A stretch of 64,000 bases of DNA. Source: Oleomonas cavernae (GTDB lineage Bacteria > Pseudomonadota > Alphaproteobacteria > Zavarziniales > Zavarziniaceae). The notes beneath the pieces were generated by a model, which was not told the DNA's origin, did no database searches, and saw only the letters and a list, made by a program, of their open reading frames with translations. Every line of letters starts with the position of its first letter. Within the stretch, counting starts at the first letter, position 1. Positions 20,671 to 30,495 of this stretch are shown in pieces. The stretch lies in assembly GCF_003590945.1 (NCBI RefSeq), contig NZ_QYUK01000011.1:1268001-1332000 (forward strand), written 5' to 3'. Made by a program: the position numbers and the translations under genes.

Positions 20671-23250
20671 ATGATCCAGTATCCCCGTTGGAAGATCCTC
20701 CTCTACATGGGCATCGTTGTCCTGGGGGTGATTTTCGCCGCGCCGAACCTGTTCACCAAGGAGACCCTGGCCGGCCTGCCGAGCTGGGTGCCGCAGAAGC
20801 AGATCAGCCTAGGCCTGGACATCCGCGGCGGCGCGCACATGGCGCTGGAAGTCGACACCCGGACGGTGATCAAGGACCGGCTCGAAGGGCTGGTCGATTC
20901 GGTCCGCACGGCGCTGGTCGGCGGCGGCATTCGCTATACCGGGCTGGGCGTTTCAGGCGACAGCGTCACGGTGACGGTCACCGACCCGGCGCAGTTCGAA
21001 CAGGCCCGTCAGCACCTGCGCGACCTGGCGACCTCGGTCGGTGGCGGCGTCCTGGGCGGCGGCGTGCCCGACATCGACGTGACCAGCGACGGCAATCGCC
21101 TGATCCTGACGCTCAGCCAGGCCGGCATCCAGGAACGGGTTACCGGCGCCATCAACCAGAGCCTCGAGATCGTCCGCCGGCGCATCGACGAAACCGGCAC
21201 CGCGGAGGCGACCGTCGCCCGCCAGGGTGCCGACCAGATCGTGGTCCAGTTGCCCGGCGTGCAGGATACCCAGCGGATCAAGGAATTGCTGGGCAAGACC
21301 GCGAAGATGACCTTCCGCATGGTCGAGAACGTGGACCCGATGCAGCTTGCCACCGGCCGGGCGCCCGCCGGGACCGAGATCCTGATGGACGAGCCGCGGG
21401 GCACCGCCCAGCCCCTGCCGATCGCGGTGCGCAAGAAGGTGCTGCTCTCCGGCGAGATGCTGGTCGACGCCCGCGCCATGTCCGATCCGCAGGGAGGCGG
21501 GTGGGTGGTTACCTTCCGTTTCAACAGCGAAGGCGCCAAGCGCTTCGCCGATGCGACGCGGGACAATGTCGGTCAGCGCTTCGCCATCGTGCTGGACGAC
21601 GAGGTGATTTCGGCCCCTGTGATCAACGAGCCGATCCTGGGCGGCTCCGGCCAGATCAGCGGCAACTTCACGGCGCAGACCGCCAACGACCTGGCCATCC
21701 TGCTACGTGCCGGCGCCCTGCCGGCACCGCTGACCCCGATCGAGGAACGCACCGTCGGCCCTGACCTGGGTTCGGACGCGATCGCGGCGGGCCAGCTCTC
21801 GGGCCTCATCGGGACGGTGCTGGTCGTCGCCTTCATGCTGCTGCTCTATTCGGTGACCGGTTTCATCGCGGTGGTGGCGCTGATCGCCAATATCGTGCTG
21901 ACCATCGCCATCCTGACCCTGATGGGCGCGACCCTGACCCTGCCCGGCATCGCCGGCCTGGTGCTGTCGATCGGCATCGCGGTCGATGCCAACGTCCTGA
22001 TCAACGAGCGCATCCGCGAGGAAACCATGCTCGGGCGCAGCGCCATGGCCGCCCTGCACCAGGGCTTCGACCGCGCTTACGCCACCATCATCGACAGCCA
22101 CGTCACCGCGCTGCTCGCCGTCGCCACGCTGTTCTTCTTCGGCGAAGGGCCGGTGCGCGGCTTTGCCATCGCCATGGGCATCGGCATCATCCTGTCGCTG
22201 TTCACCGCCGTCGCCCTGGTGCGGGTGGGCATGGTCTACTGGCTGAAGTGGACCAAGCGCAAGGTCCTGGAGATCAAGGCCCTGTTCGGCCTGCGCCGCC
22301 TGATCCCGGAACACACCTCGATCCGCTTCATGCGCGGCCGCTTTGCCGGGCTTGCCGTGTCGGCCTTCCTGTCGACCGCCTCGATCATCATGTTCTTCGT
22401 GCCGGGCCTGCACTACGGCATCGATTTCTCGGGCGGCATCATCGTCGAGGTGCGCACGCAGGGGCCGGCCGACCTGGGCACCATGCGCAGCGGTCTCGAT
22501 GCCCTGAACCTGGGCGAAGTCTCGCTGCAGGAATTCGGTGGCCCGTCTGACGTCCTGGTACGCCTGCCGCGCCAGGCGGGTGGCGAAGATGCCCAGAACA
22601 AGGCGGTCGAGCAGGTCCGTGCCAAGCTGGGCGAGATCGCGCCGGGTGCCAACCTGCGCCGGGTCGAGGTGGTCGGGCCGCGCGTCTCGGGGCAATTGGT
22701 CGAGAGCGGCATCCTGGCCGTCGTGCTCTCCTTCGCGATCATGCTGATCTACATCTGGTGGCGCTTCGAATGGCAATTCGGCGTCGGCGCCGTGGTGACC
22801 TTGATCCTGGATATCACCAAGACCGTGGGTTTCTTCGCCCTGACCGGCATCGAGTTCAACCTGACCGCCGTCGCCGCCATCCTGACCCTGATCGGTTACT
22901 CGATGAACGACAAGGTCGTGGTCTATGACCGCATGCGCGAGAACCTGCGCAAGTACAAGTCCATGCCGCTGCGCGAGCTGATCGACCTCTCGATCAACTC
23001 GACCCTGACCCGGACCATCTTCACCTCGGTCACCACCTTCCTGGCCATGGCCCCCATGGCGATCTTCGGTGGTTCCGCCGTGTCGGGCTTTGCCCAGGTG
23101 ATCCTGTTCGGCATCGTGGTCGGCACTTCGTCGTCGATCTTCATCGCCGCACCCATCCTGCTGTTCCTAGGCGAGGGCCGCCTGCGCCGCGGCACCGCCC
23201 AGGGCAGCGAGGCGACCAAGCGCGGGGCGGCGACCCCGGCCAAGAGCTGA
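20671..23250 (+). CDS. secDF: Fused protein translocase subunit SecDF
   Basis: This is a single 859-residue polypeptide combining SecD and SecF, which use the proton-motive force to finish export through SecYEG. The SecD half has the first transmembrane helix, the periplasmic P1 domain (GLDIRGGAHMALEVD), the P1 head and the five-helix bundle (GIAVDANVLINERIREE). The SecF half starts near FGLRRLIPEHTSIRFMRGR, with DFSGGIIVEVR and LIGYSMNDKVVVYDRMREN. The linker holds no ATG or credible ribosome site. Fused SecDF is known in other bacteria, so I take the fusion as real. Confidence 0.95.
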   Translation: MIQYPRWKILLYMGIVVLGVIFAAPNLFTKETLAGLPSWVPQKQISLGLDIRGGAHMALEVDTRTVIKDRLEGLVDSVRTALVGGGIRYTGLGVSGDSVTVTVTDPAQFEQARQHLRDLATSVGGGVLGGGVPDIDVTSDGNRLILTLSQAGIQERVTGAINQSLEIVRRRIDETGTAEATVARQGADQIVVQLPGVQDTQRIKELLGKTAKMTFRMVENVDPMQLATGRAPAGTEILMDEPRGTAQPLPIAVRKKVLLSGEMLVDARAMSDPQGGGWVVTFRFNSEGAKRFADATRDNVGQRFAIVLDDEVISAPVINEPILGGSGQISGNFTAQTANDLAILLRAGALPAPLTPIEERTVGPDLGSDAIAAGQLSGLIGTVLVVAFMLLLYSVTGFIAVVALIANIVLTIAILTLMGATLTLPGIAGLVLSIGIAVDANVLINERIREETMLGRSAMAALHQGFDRAYATIIDSHVTALLAVATLFFFGEGPVRGFAIAMGIGIILSLFTAVALVRVGMVYWLKWTKRKVLEIKALFGLRRLIPEHTSIRFMRGRFAGLAVSAFLSTASIIMFFVPGLHYGIDFSGGIIVEVRTQGPADLGTMRSGLDALNLGEVSLQEFGGPSDVLVRLPRQAGGEDAQNKAVEQVRAKLGEIAPGANLRRVEVVGPRVSGQLVESGILAVVLSFAIMLIYIWWRFEWQFGVGAVVTLILDITKTVGFFALTGIEFNLTAVAAILTLIGYSMNDKVVVYDRMRENLRKYKSMPLRELIDLSINSTLTRTIFTSVTTFLAMAPMAIFGGSAVSGFAQVILFGIVVGTSSSIFIAAPILLFLGEGRLRRGTAQGSEATKRGAATPAKS

Positions 23251-23262
23251 CGGGCCAGCACC

Positions 23263-23640
23263 ATGGCGCCGCTGCGCGAAATCGAACAGGCGTCGCGCCG
23301 CATCGAACGCTATGGCGCCGGCACCTTCCGGATCGAGGGCACCGTGCACCAGGGCGCGGTGCTCCTCACCCAGCGCGGGGTCACGGGCTGGAACACGGTC
23401 GATCTCGCCCGGGCCACGGCGGATGATGTCGCCGCGATCATCGCCGCCCGCGACGATTTCGAGTTCGTGCTGATCGGCAGCGGTGCGAAGATGACCCTGA
23501 TGGCCAAGGCCGCGCGCGAGGCGCTGAAGGCGGCCGGCATCCGCTTCGATGTCATGGATACGGGGGCGGCCTGCCGGACGTTCAATGTGCTGGTCGCCGA
23601 AGGCCGCCGGGTTGCCGCCGCCCTGATCCCCGTGCCGTGA
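23263..23640 (+). CDS. Mth938-like domain protein (DUF498)
   Basis: This 125-residue protein has the family signature IERYGAGTFRIEGTVHQGAVLL, the central LIGSGAKMTLMAKAAREALKAAGI and the end DTGAACRTFNVLVAEGRRVAAALIP. The family includes NDUFAF3-like complex I assembly factors; the bacterial role is not established. It starts 12 bp after secDF and overlaps the next gene by GTGA, consistent with cotranscription. Its partner resembles NDUFAF6, so the pair may serve complex I maturation. Confidence 0.88.
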   Translation: MAPLREIEQASRRIERYGAGTFRIEGTVHQGAVLLTQRGVTGWNTVDLARATADDVAAIIAARDDFEFVLIGSGAKMTLMAKAAREALKAAGIRFDVMDTGAACRTFNVLVAEGRRVAAALIPVP

Positions 23641-24472
23641 CGGAGCCGGTGTCACTTGGCGAGTTCATGCGGACCAGCGATCCCGACCGTTTCCTGACCG
23701 CGCTGTTCGCCCCGCCCGACCGGCGCGAGGCGCTCTTCGCGCTCTATGCCTTCAATTTCGAAGTGGCCCGGGTGCGGGAAATCGTCTCCGACGCCATGAT
23801 CGGCCAGATCCGCCTGCAATGGTGGCGCGATGCCCTGGACGAGATCGCCCTGGGCAAGATGCCCCGCGCGCACGAGGTCGTGGTCCCCCTGGCCGCGGCC
23901 ATCCGCGCCCATGACCTGCCGCTTGTAACGTTCGAACGCCTGATCGATGCCCGCGAGCTCGACCTCGACGACCAGCCGCCGCCGACCTTGGCCAGCCTCA
24001 ATGTCTATCTGGACGGGTCATCGGCCAGCCTGGTCGAACTGGCCCTGGCCGTGCTGGGGGTGCGCGACGGGGCGCACGAGGCGGCCCACGCGGCCGGCAT
24101 CGGTTACGCCCTGGCCGGCCTGCTGCGCGCCCTGCCGTTCCATGCCGGCAGCCGGCGCCTGTACCTGCCGGCCGATCTCATGGCCCGCCACGGTGTCGAT
24201 AGCGACGAGTTGGTCGCCGGCCGGCCGCCGCCGGGCTGAAGATCCTGGTCGACGAACTGGCCGGGGTGGCGCGCGATCACCTGGAGGCTGCGGCAAAGGC
24301 GGCACGCGATTTGCCCCGGACGGCGATCCCGGCCCTGTTGCCGGTGACCATTGCGCGGGGCTGGCTGAAAGACCTGGCGCGTAACGGCCACGATCCCTTC
24401 ATCGCCCCGCCCGAGCGCCCCCTGCGCCGCCTGGCACGGGTCACCTGGGCCGCCCAGCGCGGCCGTATCTAG
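23637..24472 (+). CDS. Squalene/phytoene synthase-family protein (NDUFAF6-like; apparent frameshift)
   Basis: The GTG at 23637 overlaps the previous stop (GTGA). The product reads DRFLTALFAPPDRREALFALYAFNFEVARVREIV, then IGQIRLQWWRDALDEI and GIGYALAGLLRALPFHA. It is a trans-isoprenyl synthase fold lacking clear aspartate-rich catalytic motifs, as in NDUFAF6. The frame stops at 24239, but one extra G in GGG 24233-24235 restores GLKILVDELAGVARDHLEAAAKAARDLP and a normal end at 24472 (about 278 aa). A complex I assembly role is inferred from the family; a carotenoid/hopanoid role is less likely. Confidence 0.83.
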
Positions 24473-24485
24473 CCGCAACACTCAA

Positions 24486-24567
24486 CCGTCATTCCGGCGA
24501 AGGCCGGAATCCATTGCGACATCTCGCGCTGCCCCAGAATGGATTCCGGCCTTCGCCGGAATGACGG
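24486..24567. repeat. 82-bp palindromic element with 30-bp perfect arms
   Basis: The arms at 24486-24515 and 24538-24567 are perfect inverted repeats, each containing ATTCCGGC-GAAG-GCCGGAAT. The central loop (GCGACATCTCGCGCTGCCCCA) is nearly the same as in the element at 60.5 kb, which marks them as copies of one element. It lies between convergent genes. Confidence 0.92.
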
Positions 24568-24575
24568 CTGTGAGG

Positions 24576-25559
24576 TTACGCCTCGTGCCTCAGATCCAGC
24601 ACCAGCCGGCCCACCGCCGAGCGGCCGGCGACGGCGCCCAGTGCCGAGGCGAAATCGGCGAAGGGGATGGTCTTGCCTGGGAGCGGCTGCAACTTGCCCG
24701 ACTCGACCCAGTCCAGCAGGACCTTGGTATTGGCCAGGTTCTTGGCCGGCTGATGGAAGATGCCGAAGCGGGCATAGTCGACCCCCACCAGGTCGGCCCC
24801 CTTCAGCAGGGCCAGGTTGAAGGGCAGGGCCGGGATGGTGCCGGCGGCAAAGCCCACCACCAGGTGGCGGCCGCCCCAGGCCAGGCTGCGGAAGGCCGGC
24901 TCGGCGTAAGCGCCGCCGACGGAATCGAACACCAGATCCAGCTTGTCGGTCAGGCCCTTCAAGGCCTCACGCCAGTTGGGGGCGGTGTAGTCGACGGCGG
25001 CATCGGCGCCCAGCGACAGGGCATAGTCGCGCTTGTCGGCCGAGGAGGCGGCGGCGATGACCGTGAGGCCCAGCGCCTTGCCGACCTGCACGGCGGCGGA
25101 GCCCAGCGCCCCACCGGCGCCCAGCACCAGCAAGGTCTCGCCCGCCTGCGCCCGGCCGCGGTCGACCAGGCCGTGATAGGCGGTGCCGTAGTTCACCCGG
25201 AAGCCGGCGGCATCGGCGTCCGACAGGCTGTCGGGGATGACGGTCAAACCGGCCGCCGGTGCCACGGCGTACTCCGCGAAAGCGCCGGTGAAGCCCCAGC
25301 CGATCACTCGCTGGCCGACCGAGACAGCGGTGACACCCTCGCCCAGGCCGACGATCTCGCCCGCGTATTCCGAGCCGGGGGCAAAGGGCAGGGGCGGCTT
25401 CACCTGATAGCGGCCCGAGGCGATCAGCAGGTCGACGAAGCCGATGCCGGCCGCCCGTACCTTGATCAGCACCTCGCCGGCACCAGGTGCCGGCCGCGGG
25501 ACGGTCTGGATCGTCATCGCCTCGATCGGGCCGAAGTCCTCGCACCAAACGGCGCGCAT
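24576..25559 (-). CDS. NADPH:quinone oxidoreductase-like zinc-independent MDR enzyme
   Basis: The 327-residue protein belongs to the medium-chain dehydrogenase/reductase quinone oxidoreductase group. It has MRAVWCEDFGP, the conserved KVRAAGIGFVDLLIASGRYQ, APGSEYAGEIVGLGEGV and the Rossmann motif LVLGAGGALGSAAVQVGKALG. I see no zinc-binding cysteine cluster. The ATG at 25559 is chosen because the upstream frame is low-complexity shadow. The substrate cannot be inferred. It lies about 90 bp downstream of a nitronate monooxygenase on the same strand. Confidence 0.86.
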   Translation of the reverse strand: MRAVWCEDFGPIEAMTIQTVPRPAPGAGEVLIKVRAAGIGFVDLLIASGRYQVKPPLPFAPGSEYAGEIVGLGEGVTAVSVGQRVIGWGFTGAFAEYAVAPAAGLTVIPDSLSDADAAGFRVNYGTAYHGLVDRGRAQAGETLLVLGAGGALGSAAVQVGKALGLTVIAAASSADKRDYALSLGADAAVDYTAPNWREALKGLTDKLDLVFDSVGGAYAEPAFRSLAWGGRHLVVGFAAGTIPALPFNLALLKGADLVGVDYARFGIFHQPAKNLANTKVLLDWVESGKLQPLPGKTIPFADFASALGAVAGRSAVGRLVLDLRHEA

Positions 25560-25650
25560 CGTTTGCTCGCTCAACGCCACCCTCCACTGAAAAACGGCTT
25601 GGGCGACGCATTGCTGCGTCGCCCCGGCTGCCACCTGGTACCGCGCAGAA

Positions 25651-26628
25651 TCAGGCGGCCGCCGATGAGGAGGAAAGCGCTTTCGACGCCGTCCGGTATT
25701 CCGCTTCGAGCCGGTCGACAAAGGCCGCGACCGAGGTCACCGCCTTGACCGCGCCGATGCCCTGGCCGCTGCCCCAGATGTCGCGCCAGGCCTTGGAGGC
25801 GGACGAGCCGCCGGAACCAAAGCTCATGCCCGCGGCATTGCCGTCGGGCAGGTTGTCGGGGTCGAGGCCGGCGTTCACGATCGAGGGGCGCAGGTAATTG
25901 CCGTGTACGCCGGTGAACAGGCTCGAATAGACGATGTCGGCCGCGCTGCAGTCGACGATCGACTGCTTGTAGGCCGCATCTGCATTGGCTTCCTGCGTCG
26001 CGATGAAGGCCGAGCCGATATAGGCGAGGTCGGCCCCCATGGCCCGGGTCGCCAGCACGGCGGCGCCATGGGCGATCGCGCCCGACAGGATCAGCGGCCC
26101 GTCGAACCATTCGCGGATTTCCTGCACCAGGGCGAAGGGCGACAGGCGACCGGCATGGCCGCCGGCCCCGGCCGCGACCGCGATCAGGCCGTCGGCGCCC
26201 TTTTCCACCGCCTTGCGGGCATAGCGGTTGTCGATGATGTCGTGCAGGGTGATGCCGCCATAGGACTGCACCACCTGGTTCACGTCCTCACGCGCGCCCA
26301 GCGAGGTGATGACCAGGGGCACCTTCCATTTCACGCAGGCTTCCAGGTCGTGCTCCAGGCGGTCGTTGCTCTTGTGCACGATCTGGTTGACGGCGAAGGG
26401 GGCTGCCGGTCGGTCGGGGTTGTCGCGGGTCCAGGCCGCCAGTTCCTCGGTGATGCGGTGCAGCCATTCGTCGAGCAGGGCGGCCGGCCGCGCATTGAGC
26501 GCTGGGAACGAGCCGACGATGCCGGCCTTGCACTGGGCGATGACCAGGTCGGGGCCCGAGACGATGAACATCGGCGAGGCGATGACCGGCAGGCGCAGGC
26601 CCTTTGCGAGCAGCGGCGGAAGACTCAT
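25651..26628 (-). CDS. Nitronate monooxygenase family flavoprotein (second)
   Basis: The 325-residue protein opens LPPLLAKGLRLPVIASPMFIVSGPDLVIAQCKAGIVGSFPALNAR, typical of the FMN-binding barrel. It has GLIAVAAGAGGHAGRLSPFALVQEIREWFDGPLILSGAIAHGAAV and AYIGSAFIATQEANA. It differs clearly from the copy at 12.6 kb and belongs to another subgroup. The quinone oxidoreductase gene follows on the same strand. Its ATG faces the alpha/beta hydrolase across 172 bp of AT-rich intergenic DNA. Confidence 0.86.
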   Translation of the reverse strand: MSLPPLLAKGLRLPVIASPMFIVSGPDLVIAQCKAGIVGSFPALNARPAALLDEWLHRITEELAAWTRDNPDRPAAPFAVNQIVHKSNDRLEHDLEACVKWKVPLVITSLGAREDVNQVVQSYGGITLHDIIDNRYARKAVEKGADGLIAVAAGAGGHAGRLSPFALVQEIREWFDGPLILSGAIAHGAAVLATRAMGADLAYIGSAFIATQEANADAAYKQSIVDCSAADIVYSSLFTGVHGNYLRPSIVNAGLDPDNLPDGNAAGMSFGSGGSSASKAWRDIWGSGQGIGAVKAVTSVAAFVDRLEAEYRTASKALSSSSAAA

Positions 26629-26800
26629 GAAGCGTATCCCTTTTCCTGGTTCGTCCCGTTGTCGGCATATTTTGACGACGTATTTAAATCAAAGAATTAA
26701 ACACTACAACAAAAACCGGGCTTGGGCTTACCTGGGCGGTAATTGCGTCGGCCCGGGGCCGCGCCACCATGGCGGCTGGTTCCCGATCGCGAGGCTGCCC

Positions 26801-27682
26801 ATGTTCCCAACCAAGAGCTTTACCCATCGGGGTGTGGACCTCGCCTATATGGTGGCCGGGCAGGGACCCCCAGTAATGCTGCTGCACGGCTGGCCCTTTC
26901 ACAAGGCCAGCTTCCGCAAGTTGATCCCGCTGCTGGCCGATCGCTTCACCTGCTATGCGCTGGATGCTGCCGGCATGGGAGAATCCGGCTGGCTGCCCGA
27001 TACGGATTTCGGTTTCCGCGCCCACGCCGGCCGGGTCAGGGCCTTGGCCGACCACCTGGGGTTCGAGCGCTACAGCGTTGTCGGCCACGACACCGGCGGG
27101 ACGGTGGCGCGGTTCCTGGCCGCCGAGGATGGCGCCCGTGTCGACCGTGTCGTGGTGCTGGACAGCGAATGCCCGGGCCATCGGCCTTGGATGATCCCGC
27201 CGCTGCAGAAGCTCATGCGCAGCAGGCCCGGCCGGCGGGTCATGAAGCGGGTGATGGCGATGCCAGGCTTTGCGCGGCTTGCCCTGGGCGGCTGCTTTGT
27301 CGACAAGACCTTGCTGGATGCCGAGTTCCGCCGGCTGTTCGTCGGCTTCTGGCTGGCCGACGATCGGCGCTTCGGCGGTCTTGCCGGCTATCTGTGTGGT
27401 ATCGACTTCGCCCTGGTCGACGAACTGGCCGACCTTCACCGGCGCATCGAGGCACCGGTCCTGTTCGTCTGGGGTGCCCGGGACACGATCTTCCCCCGCA
27501 GGATGGCCGAGCGGGTCGCCCGGGAGGCCCCGTGCTGTCATGCCTTCATCGCAGTCGAACAGGCGGGTTTTCTGGCCCATGAAGAGCGCCCGGCGGAAGT
27601 GGCGAGACACATCGCCGACTTCCTCGAGGCCGCTACTCAGCCGCTGCCGCAGGCTCGCCCAGCCAGGCACCAAGGTCGCTGA
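26801..27682 (+). CDS. Alpha/beta-fold hydrolase with unusual catalytic His position
   Basis: This 293-residue protein has the oxyanion motif [14 protein letters not shown], the nucleophile elbow VVGHDTGGT (Asp97, as in haloalkane dehalogenases and epoxide hydrolases) and the acid region [12 protein letters not shown] (Asp228). Where such enzymes usually read GHF with the catalytic His, this reads [12 protein letters not shown]: position 257 is Phe and the nearest His is residue 260. It may use a shifted His or be impaired. The ATG at 26801 fits the family start. The last 50 bp overlap the convergent trmFO gene. The substrate is unknown. Confidence 0.82.
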   Translation: MFPTKSFTHRGVDLAYMVAGQGPPVMLLHGWPFHKASFRKLIPLLADRFTCYALDAAGMGESGWLPDTDFGFRAHAGRVRALADHLGFERYSVVGHDTGGTVARFLAAEDGARVDRVVVLDSECPGHRPWMIPPLQKLMRSRPGRRVMKRVMAMPGFARLALGGCFVDKTLLDAEFRRLFVGFWLADDRRFGGLAGYLCGIDFALVDELADLHRRIEAPVLFVWGARDTIFPRRMAERVAREAPCCHAFIAVEQAGFLAHEERPAEVARHIADFLEAATQPLPQARPARHQGR

Positions 27683-28982
27683 GGGCGCGGGCCGACATGC
27701 CCGACTTGCGATCGCCCTTGCGGACCTTGCCCACGAGCGGCGGAAACAGGCCGAAGTTGACGTTCATCGGCTGGAAGGTCTTGGCATCCGCGCCGCCGGT
27801 GACGTGGTTCAGCAGGGCGCCCAGGGCGGTGGTGGCGGGCGGCGGCGACAGCGGCAGGCCCAGGGCATCCGCGGCGGCAAAGCGCCCGGCGATCAGGCCC
27901 ATGGCCGAGCTTTCGACGTAACCCTCGACGCCGGTGACCTGGCCGGCAAAGCGCAAGGCGGGCCGGGCCTTCAAGCGCAGGGTCCCGTCCAGCAGGCGCG
28001 GGCTGTTGATGAAGGTGTTGCGGTGCAGGCCGCCCAGGCGGGCGAAGACGGCATTCTCCAGCCCCGGAATGGTGCGGAAGACGCGGGTCTGTTCGGCGTG
28101 TTTCAGCTTGGTCTGGAAGCCGACCAGATTGTAGAGCGTGCCCAGGGCATTGTCCTGGCGCAGTTGCACCACGGCGAAGGGACGCCGGCCGGTGTGCGGG
28201 TCGGTCAGGCCGACCGGCTTCATCGGGCCGAAGGACAGGGTGTCGGGCCCGCGTTCGGCCATCACCTCGATCGGCAGGCAACCCTCGAAATAGGGCGTGT
28301 CCTTTTCCCACTGCTTGAAATCGGTCTTCTCGCCGGTCAGCAGGGCATCAATGAAGGCATAGTACTGGTCGCGGTCCATGGCGCAGTTGATGTAGTCGGC
28401 GCCATCGCCCTTGTCGTAACGCGACTGATACCAGGCGCGCGCCATGTCGATGCTGTCCCTGTGCACGATCGGGGCGATCGCGTCGAAGAAGGACAAGCTG
28501 TCCTCGCCGGTGAAGGCCCGGATCGCCTCGGCCAGGGCGGGCGAGGTCAGGGGGCCGGTGGCGACCACCACATTGGCCCAGTCTGCGGGCGGCAGGCCGG
28601 CGACTTCCTCGCGCCGGATCTCGACCAGCGGCTGCGCTTTCAACGCCGCCTCGACGGCCTGGGAGAAACCGTCGCGGTCGACCGCCAGGGCGCCGCCCGC
28701 CGGCACCTTGTGGGCATCGGCGGCGCGCATGATCAGGCTGCCGGCGCGGCGCATTTCCTCGTGCAGCAGGCCGACGGCATTGGAGACCGCATCGTCCGAG
28801 CGGAAGGAGTTGGAGCAGACGAGCTCGGCCAGGCCGTCGGTCGAATGGGCATCGGTGCCGCGCACCGGGCGCATCTCGTGCAGGACGACGGGCACGCCCT
28901 GGCGGCTGATCTGCCAGGCGGCTTCCGAGCCGGCAAGGCCGCCGCCGATGACGTGAACGGGAGAGAGAGGGGCATTGGTCAT
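27633..28982 (-). CDS. trmFO: Methylenetetrahydrofolate--tRNA-(uracil-54-C5) methyltransferase
   Basis: TrmFO makes ribothymidine at tRNA position 54 with methylene-THF and FAD. The 449-residue product starts [32 protein letters not shown], the FAD site. It continues with [27 protein letters not shown], containing the catalytic Cys region, and [30 protein letters not shown]. The C-terminal [13 protein letters not shown] is standard. Conserved presence near the secDF cluster is common in this class. Length is normal. Confidence 0.96.
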   Translation of the reverse strand: MTNAPLSPVHVIGGGLAGSEAAWQISRQGVPVVLHEMRPVRGTDAHSTDGLAELVCSNSFRSDDAVSNAVGLLHEEMRRAGSLIMRAADAHKVPAGGALAVDRDGFSQAVEAALKAQPLVEIRREEVAGLPPADWANVVVATGPLTSPALAEAIRAFTGEDSLSFFDAIAPIVHRDSIDMARAWYQSRYDKGDGADYINCAMDRDQYYAFIDALLTGEKTDFKQWEKDTPYFEGCLPIEVMAERGPDTLSFGPMKPVGLTDPHTGRRPFAVVQLRQDNALGTLYNLVGFQTKLKHAEQTRVFRTIPGLENAVFARLGGLHRNTFINSPRLLDGTLRLKARPALRFAGQVTGVEGYVESSAMGLIAGRFAAADALGLPLSPPPATTALGALLNHVTGGADAKTFQPMNVNFGLFPPLVGKVRKGDRKSGMSARALSDLGAWLGEPAAAAE

Positions 28983-29014
28983 GCCCCTCCCTATACCGAT
29001 TTGTGACGGCTGCG

Positions 29015-30442
29015 TCAGCCCCAGACCGCGGGCTTGCGGTCGGCCCAGGGGAGGGCGCGTTCCAGATCGGCGGCCAGGGCGATCAGGGTGCCCTCGTCGC
29101 CGAAGCGGCCGACGATCTGCACGCCCACCGGCAGGCCGTCGGCGCTCTGGTGCAGGGGCAGGCTGATGGCGGGCTGGCCGGTGAAGTTGAACACCGGCGT
29201 GTTCACATAGTCGCCGGCCTTGCCCAGGGTCCCGGCCCAGTCGGGCGAGGTCACGTCGAAATAGCCCAATGCCACCGGCGGGCGGGTCAGGGTGGTGGTG
29301 ACCAGGACGTCGACCGTCTCGAAGAACTGGGCGATGAAGCGCGAGATCCGCTGCAGCATGACCTGGGCGACCACATAGTCAGCCGCCGTGGTCTTGCTGG
29401 CGTGCTCGACCAGGGCCAGGGTCATCGGCTCCAGCGTGTCGGGGCCGGCCGCGCGGCCGCCCAGCATGGCTGCACCCTTGGTGATCGCGGCCATGCCGGC
29501 GGTCCACAGGGTCATGAAGGCGCCGGTCACCAGGTCGGCCGGGGCGGCGGGCATGTCGCCCGCGATGTGATGGCCGGCGGCTTCCAGGGCCTTGGCGGTC
29601 TTGTTCACCGCGGCCACGCAGTCGTCGTGCAGGGGCCGGCCCATGAAATCGCTGGTGGCGACGGCGACCTTCAGGGGCCGTCCGACACCCTTCAACTCGT
29701 CCATGTAGGGCCGCTTGGGCGGCGGCGCCCAATAGGGGTCGCCGATGTCGGGGCCGGCGGTGGCGTCGAGCGCCGCGGCGGTATCGCGCACGCTACGGCT
29801 CACCACATGATCGCAGACCAGGCCGCCCAGGGCATCGCCCAGGTCCGGGCCCAGCGGGTTGCGGGCGCGGGTCGGCTTCAGGCCCACCAGGCCGCAGGCG
29901 GCGGCGGGAATGCGGATCGAGCCGCCGCCGTCGTTGGCATGGGCCAGGGGCAAGCAGCCGGCCGCCACCATGGCGGCGGAACCGCCGGACGAGCCGCCGG
30001 TCGAATGCCCGGTATTCCAGGGGTTGCGGGCCGGGCCGTAGAACAGCGACTCGGTGGTCGGCAGGATGCCGAATTCGGGCGCATTGGTCTTGCCGAAGAT
30101 GTTGAGCCCGGCGCGTTTGTAGCGCAGGGTCAATTCACTGTCGTGATCGTCTTCGATTCCCTCGAACAGGCGCGACGCCTGGCGGGTGGAAAGGCCGACG
30201 CACTGGGCGTTGATGTCTTTCAGCAGGAAGGGCACGCCGGCAAAGGGGCCATCGGGCAAACCGTCCCGGGCTGCCTGGCGGGCCATGTCGTAGGCTTTCT
30301 GGACGACGCCGTTCAGGCTCGGGTTGTGCTTTTCCACCAGGGCGATGGCGGTCTCGAGCAGTTCGAGCGGGGTAACCTGCTTGGTCTTGACCAGGCCAGC
30401 CAGCCCCAGGCCGTCGTGCTTGAGATAGTCCGAGACCTGCAT
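29015..30442 (-). CDS. Amidase-signature hydrolase
   Basis: This is a 475-residue amidase-signature enzyme with a Ser-cisSer-Lys triad: Lys75 ([10 protein letters not shown]), cis-Ser151 ([10 protein letters not shown]) and nucleophile Ser175 ([15 protein letters not shown]). The overall layout resembles 6-aminohexanoate-cyclic-dimer hydrolase-like amidases, but the substrate is not determined. It is divergent from a TetR regulator, with a dyad in the 53-bp gap, so substrate-induced expression is likely. Confidence 0.9.
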   Translation of the reverse strand: MQVSDYLKHDGLGLAGLVKTKQVTPLELLETAIALVEKHNPSLNGVVQKAYDMARQAARDGLPDGPFAGVPFLLKDINAQCVGLSTRQASRLFEGIEDDHDSELTLRYKRAGLNIFGKTNAPEFGILPTTESLFYGPARNPWNTGHSTGGSSGGSAAMVAAGCLPLAHANDGGGSIRIPAAACGLVGLKPTRARNPLGPDLGDALGGLVCDHVVSRSVRDTAAALDATAGPDIGDPYWAPPPKRPYMDELKGVGRPLKVAVATSDFMGRPLHDDCVAAVNKTAKALEAAGHHIAGDMPAAPADLVTGAFMTLWTAGMAAITKGAAMLGGRAAGPDTLEPMTLALVEHASKTTAADYVVAQVMLQRISRFIAQFFETVDVLVTTTLTRPPVALGYFDVTSPDWAGTLGKAGDYVNTPVFNFTGQPAISLPLHQSADGLPVGVQIVGRFGDEGTLIALAADLERALPWADRKPAVWG

Positions 30443-30464
30443 GGTGTTTCCCCTGTGCGTTGTT

Positions 30465-30483
30465 ATATGAGTTTATGTCATAT
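30465..30483. promoter_or_regulatory. Candidate TetR operator between amidase and tetR
   Basis: ATATGA-N7-TCATAT is a perfect inverted repeat centred in the short divergent gap. It lies 22 bp before the amidase start and 13 bp before the ATG at 30496. It is the only clear AT-rich dyad in the gap. Confidence 0.55.
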
Positions 30484-30495
30484 TTGGTGATATAG

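Noticed and set aside
20671-23250. The SecD-SecF fusion as another product of a sequencing error.
   Set aside because: The linker between the halves has no start codon or ribosome site in any frame near the junction, and SecDF fusions are known.
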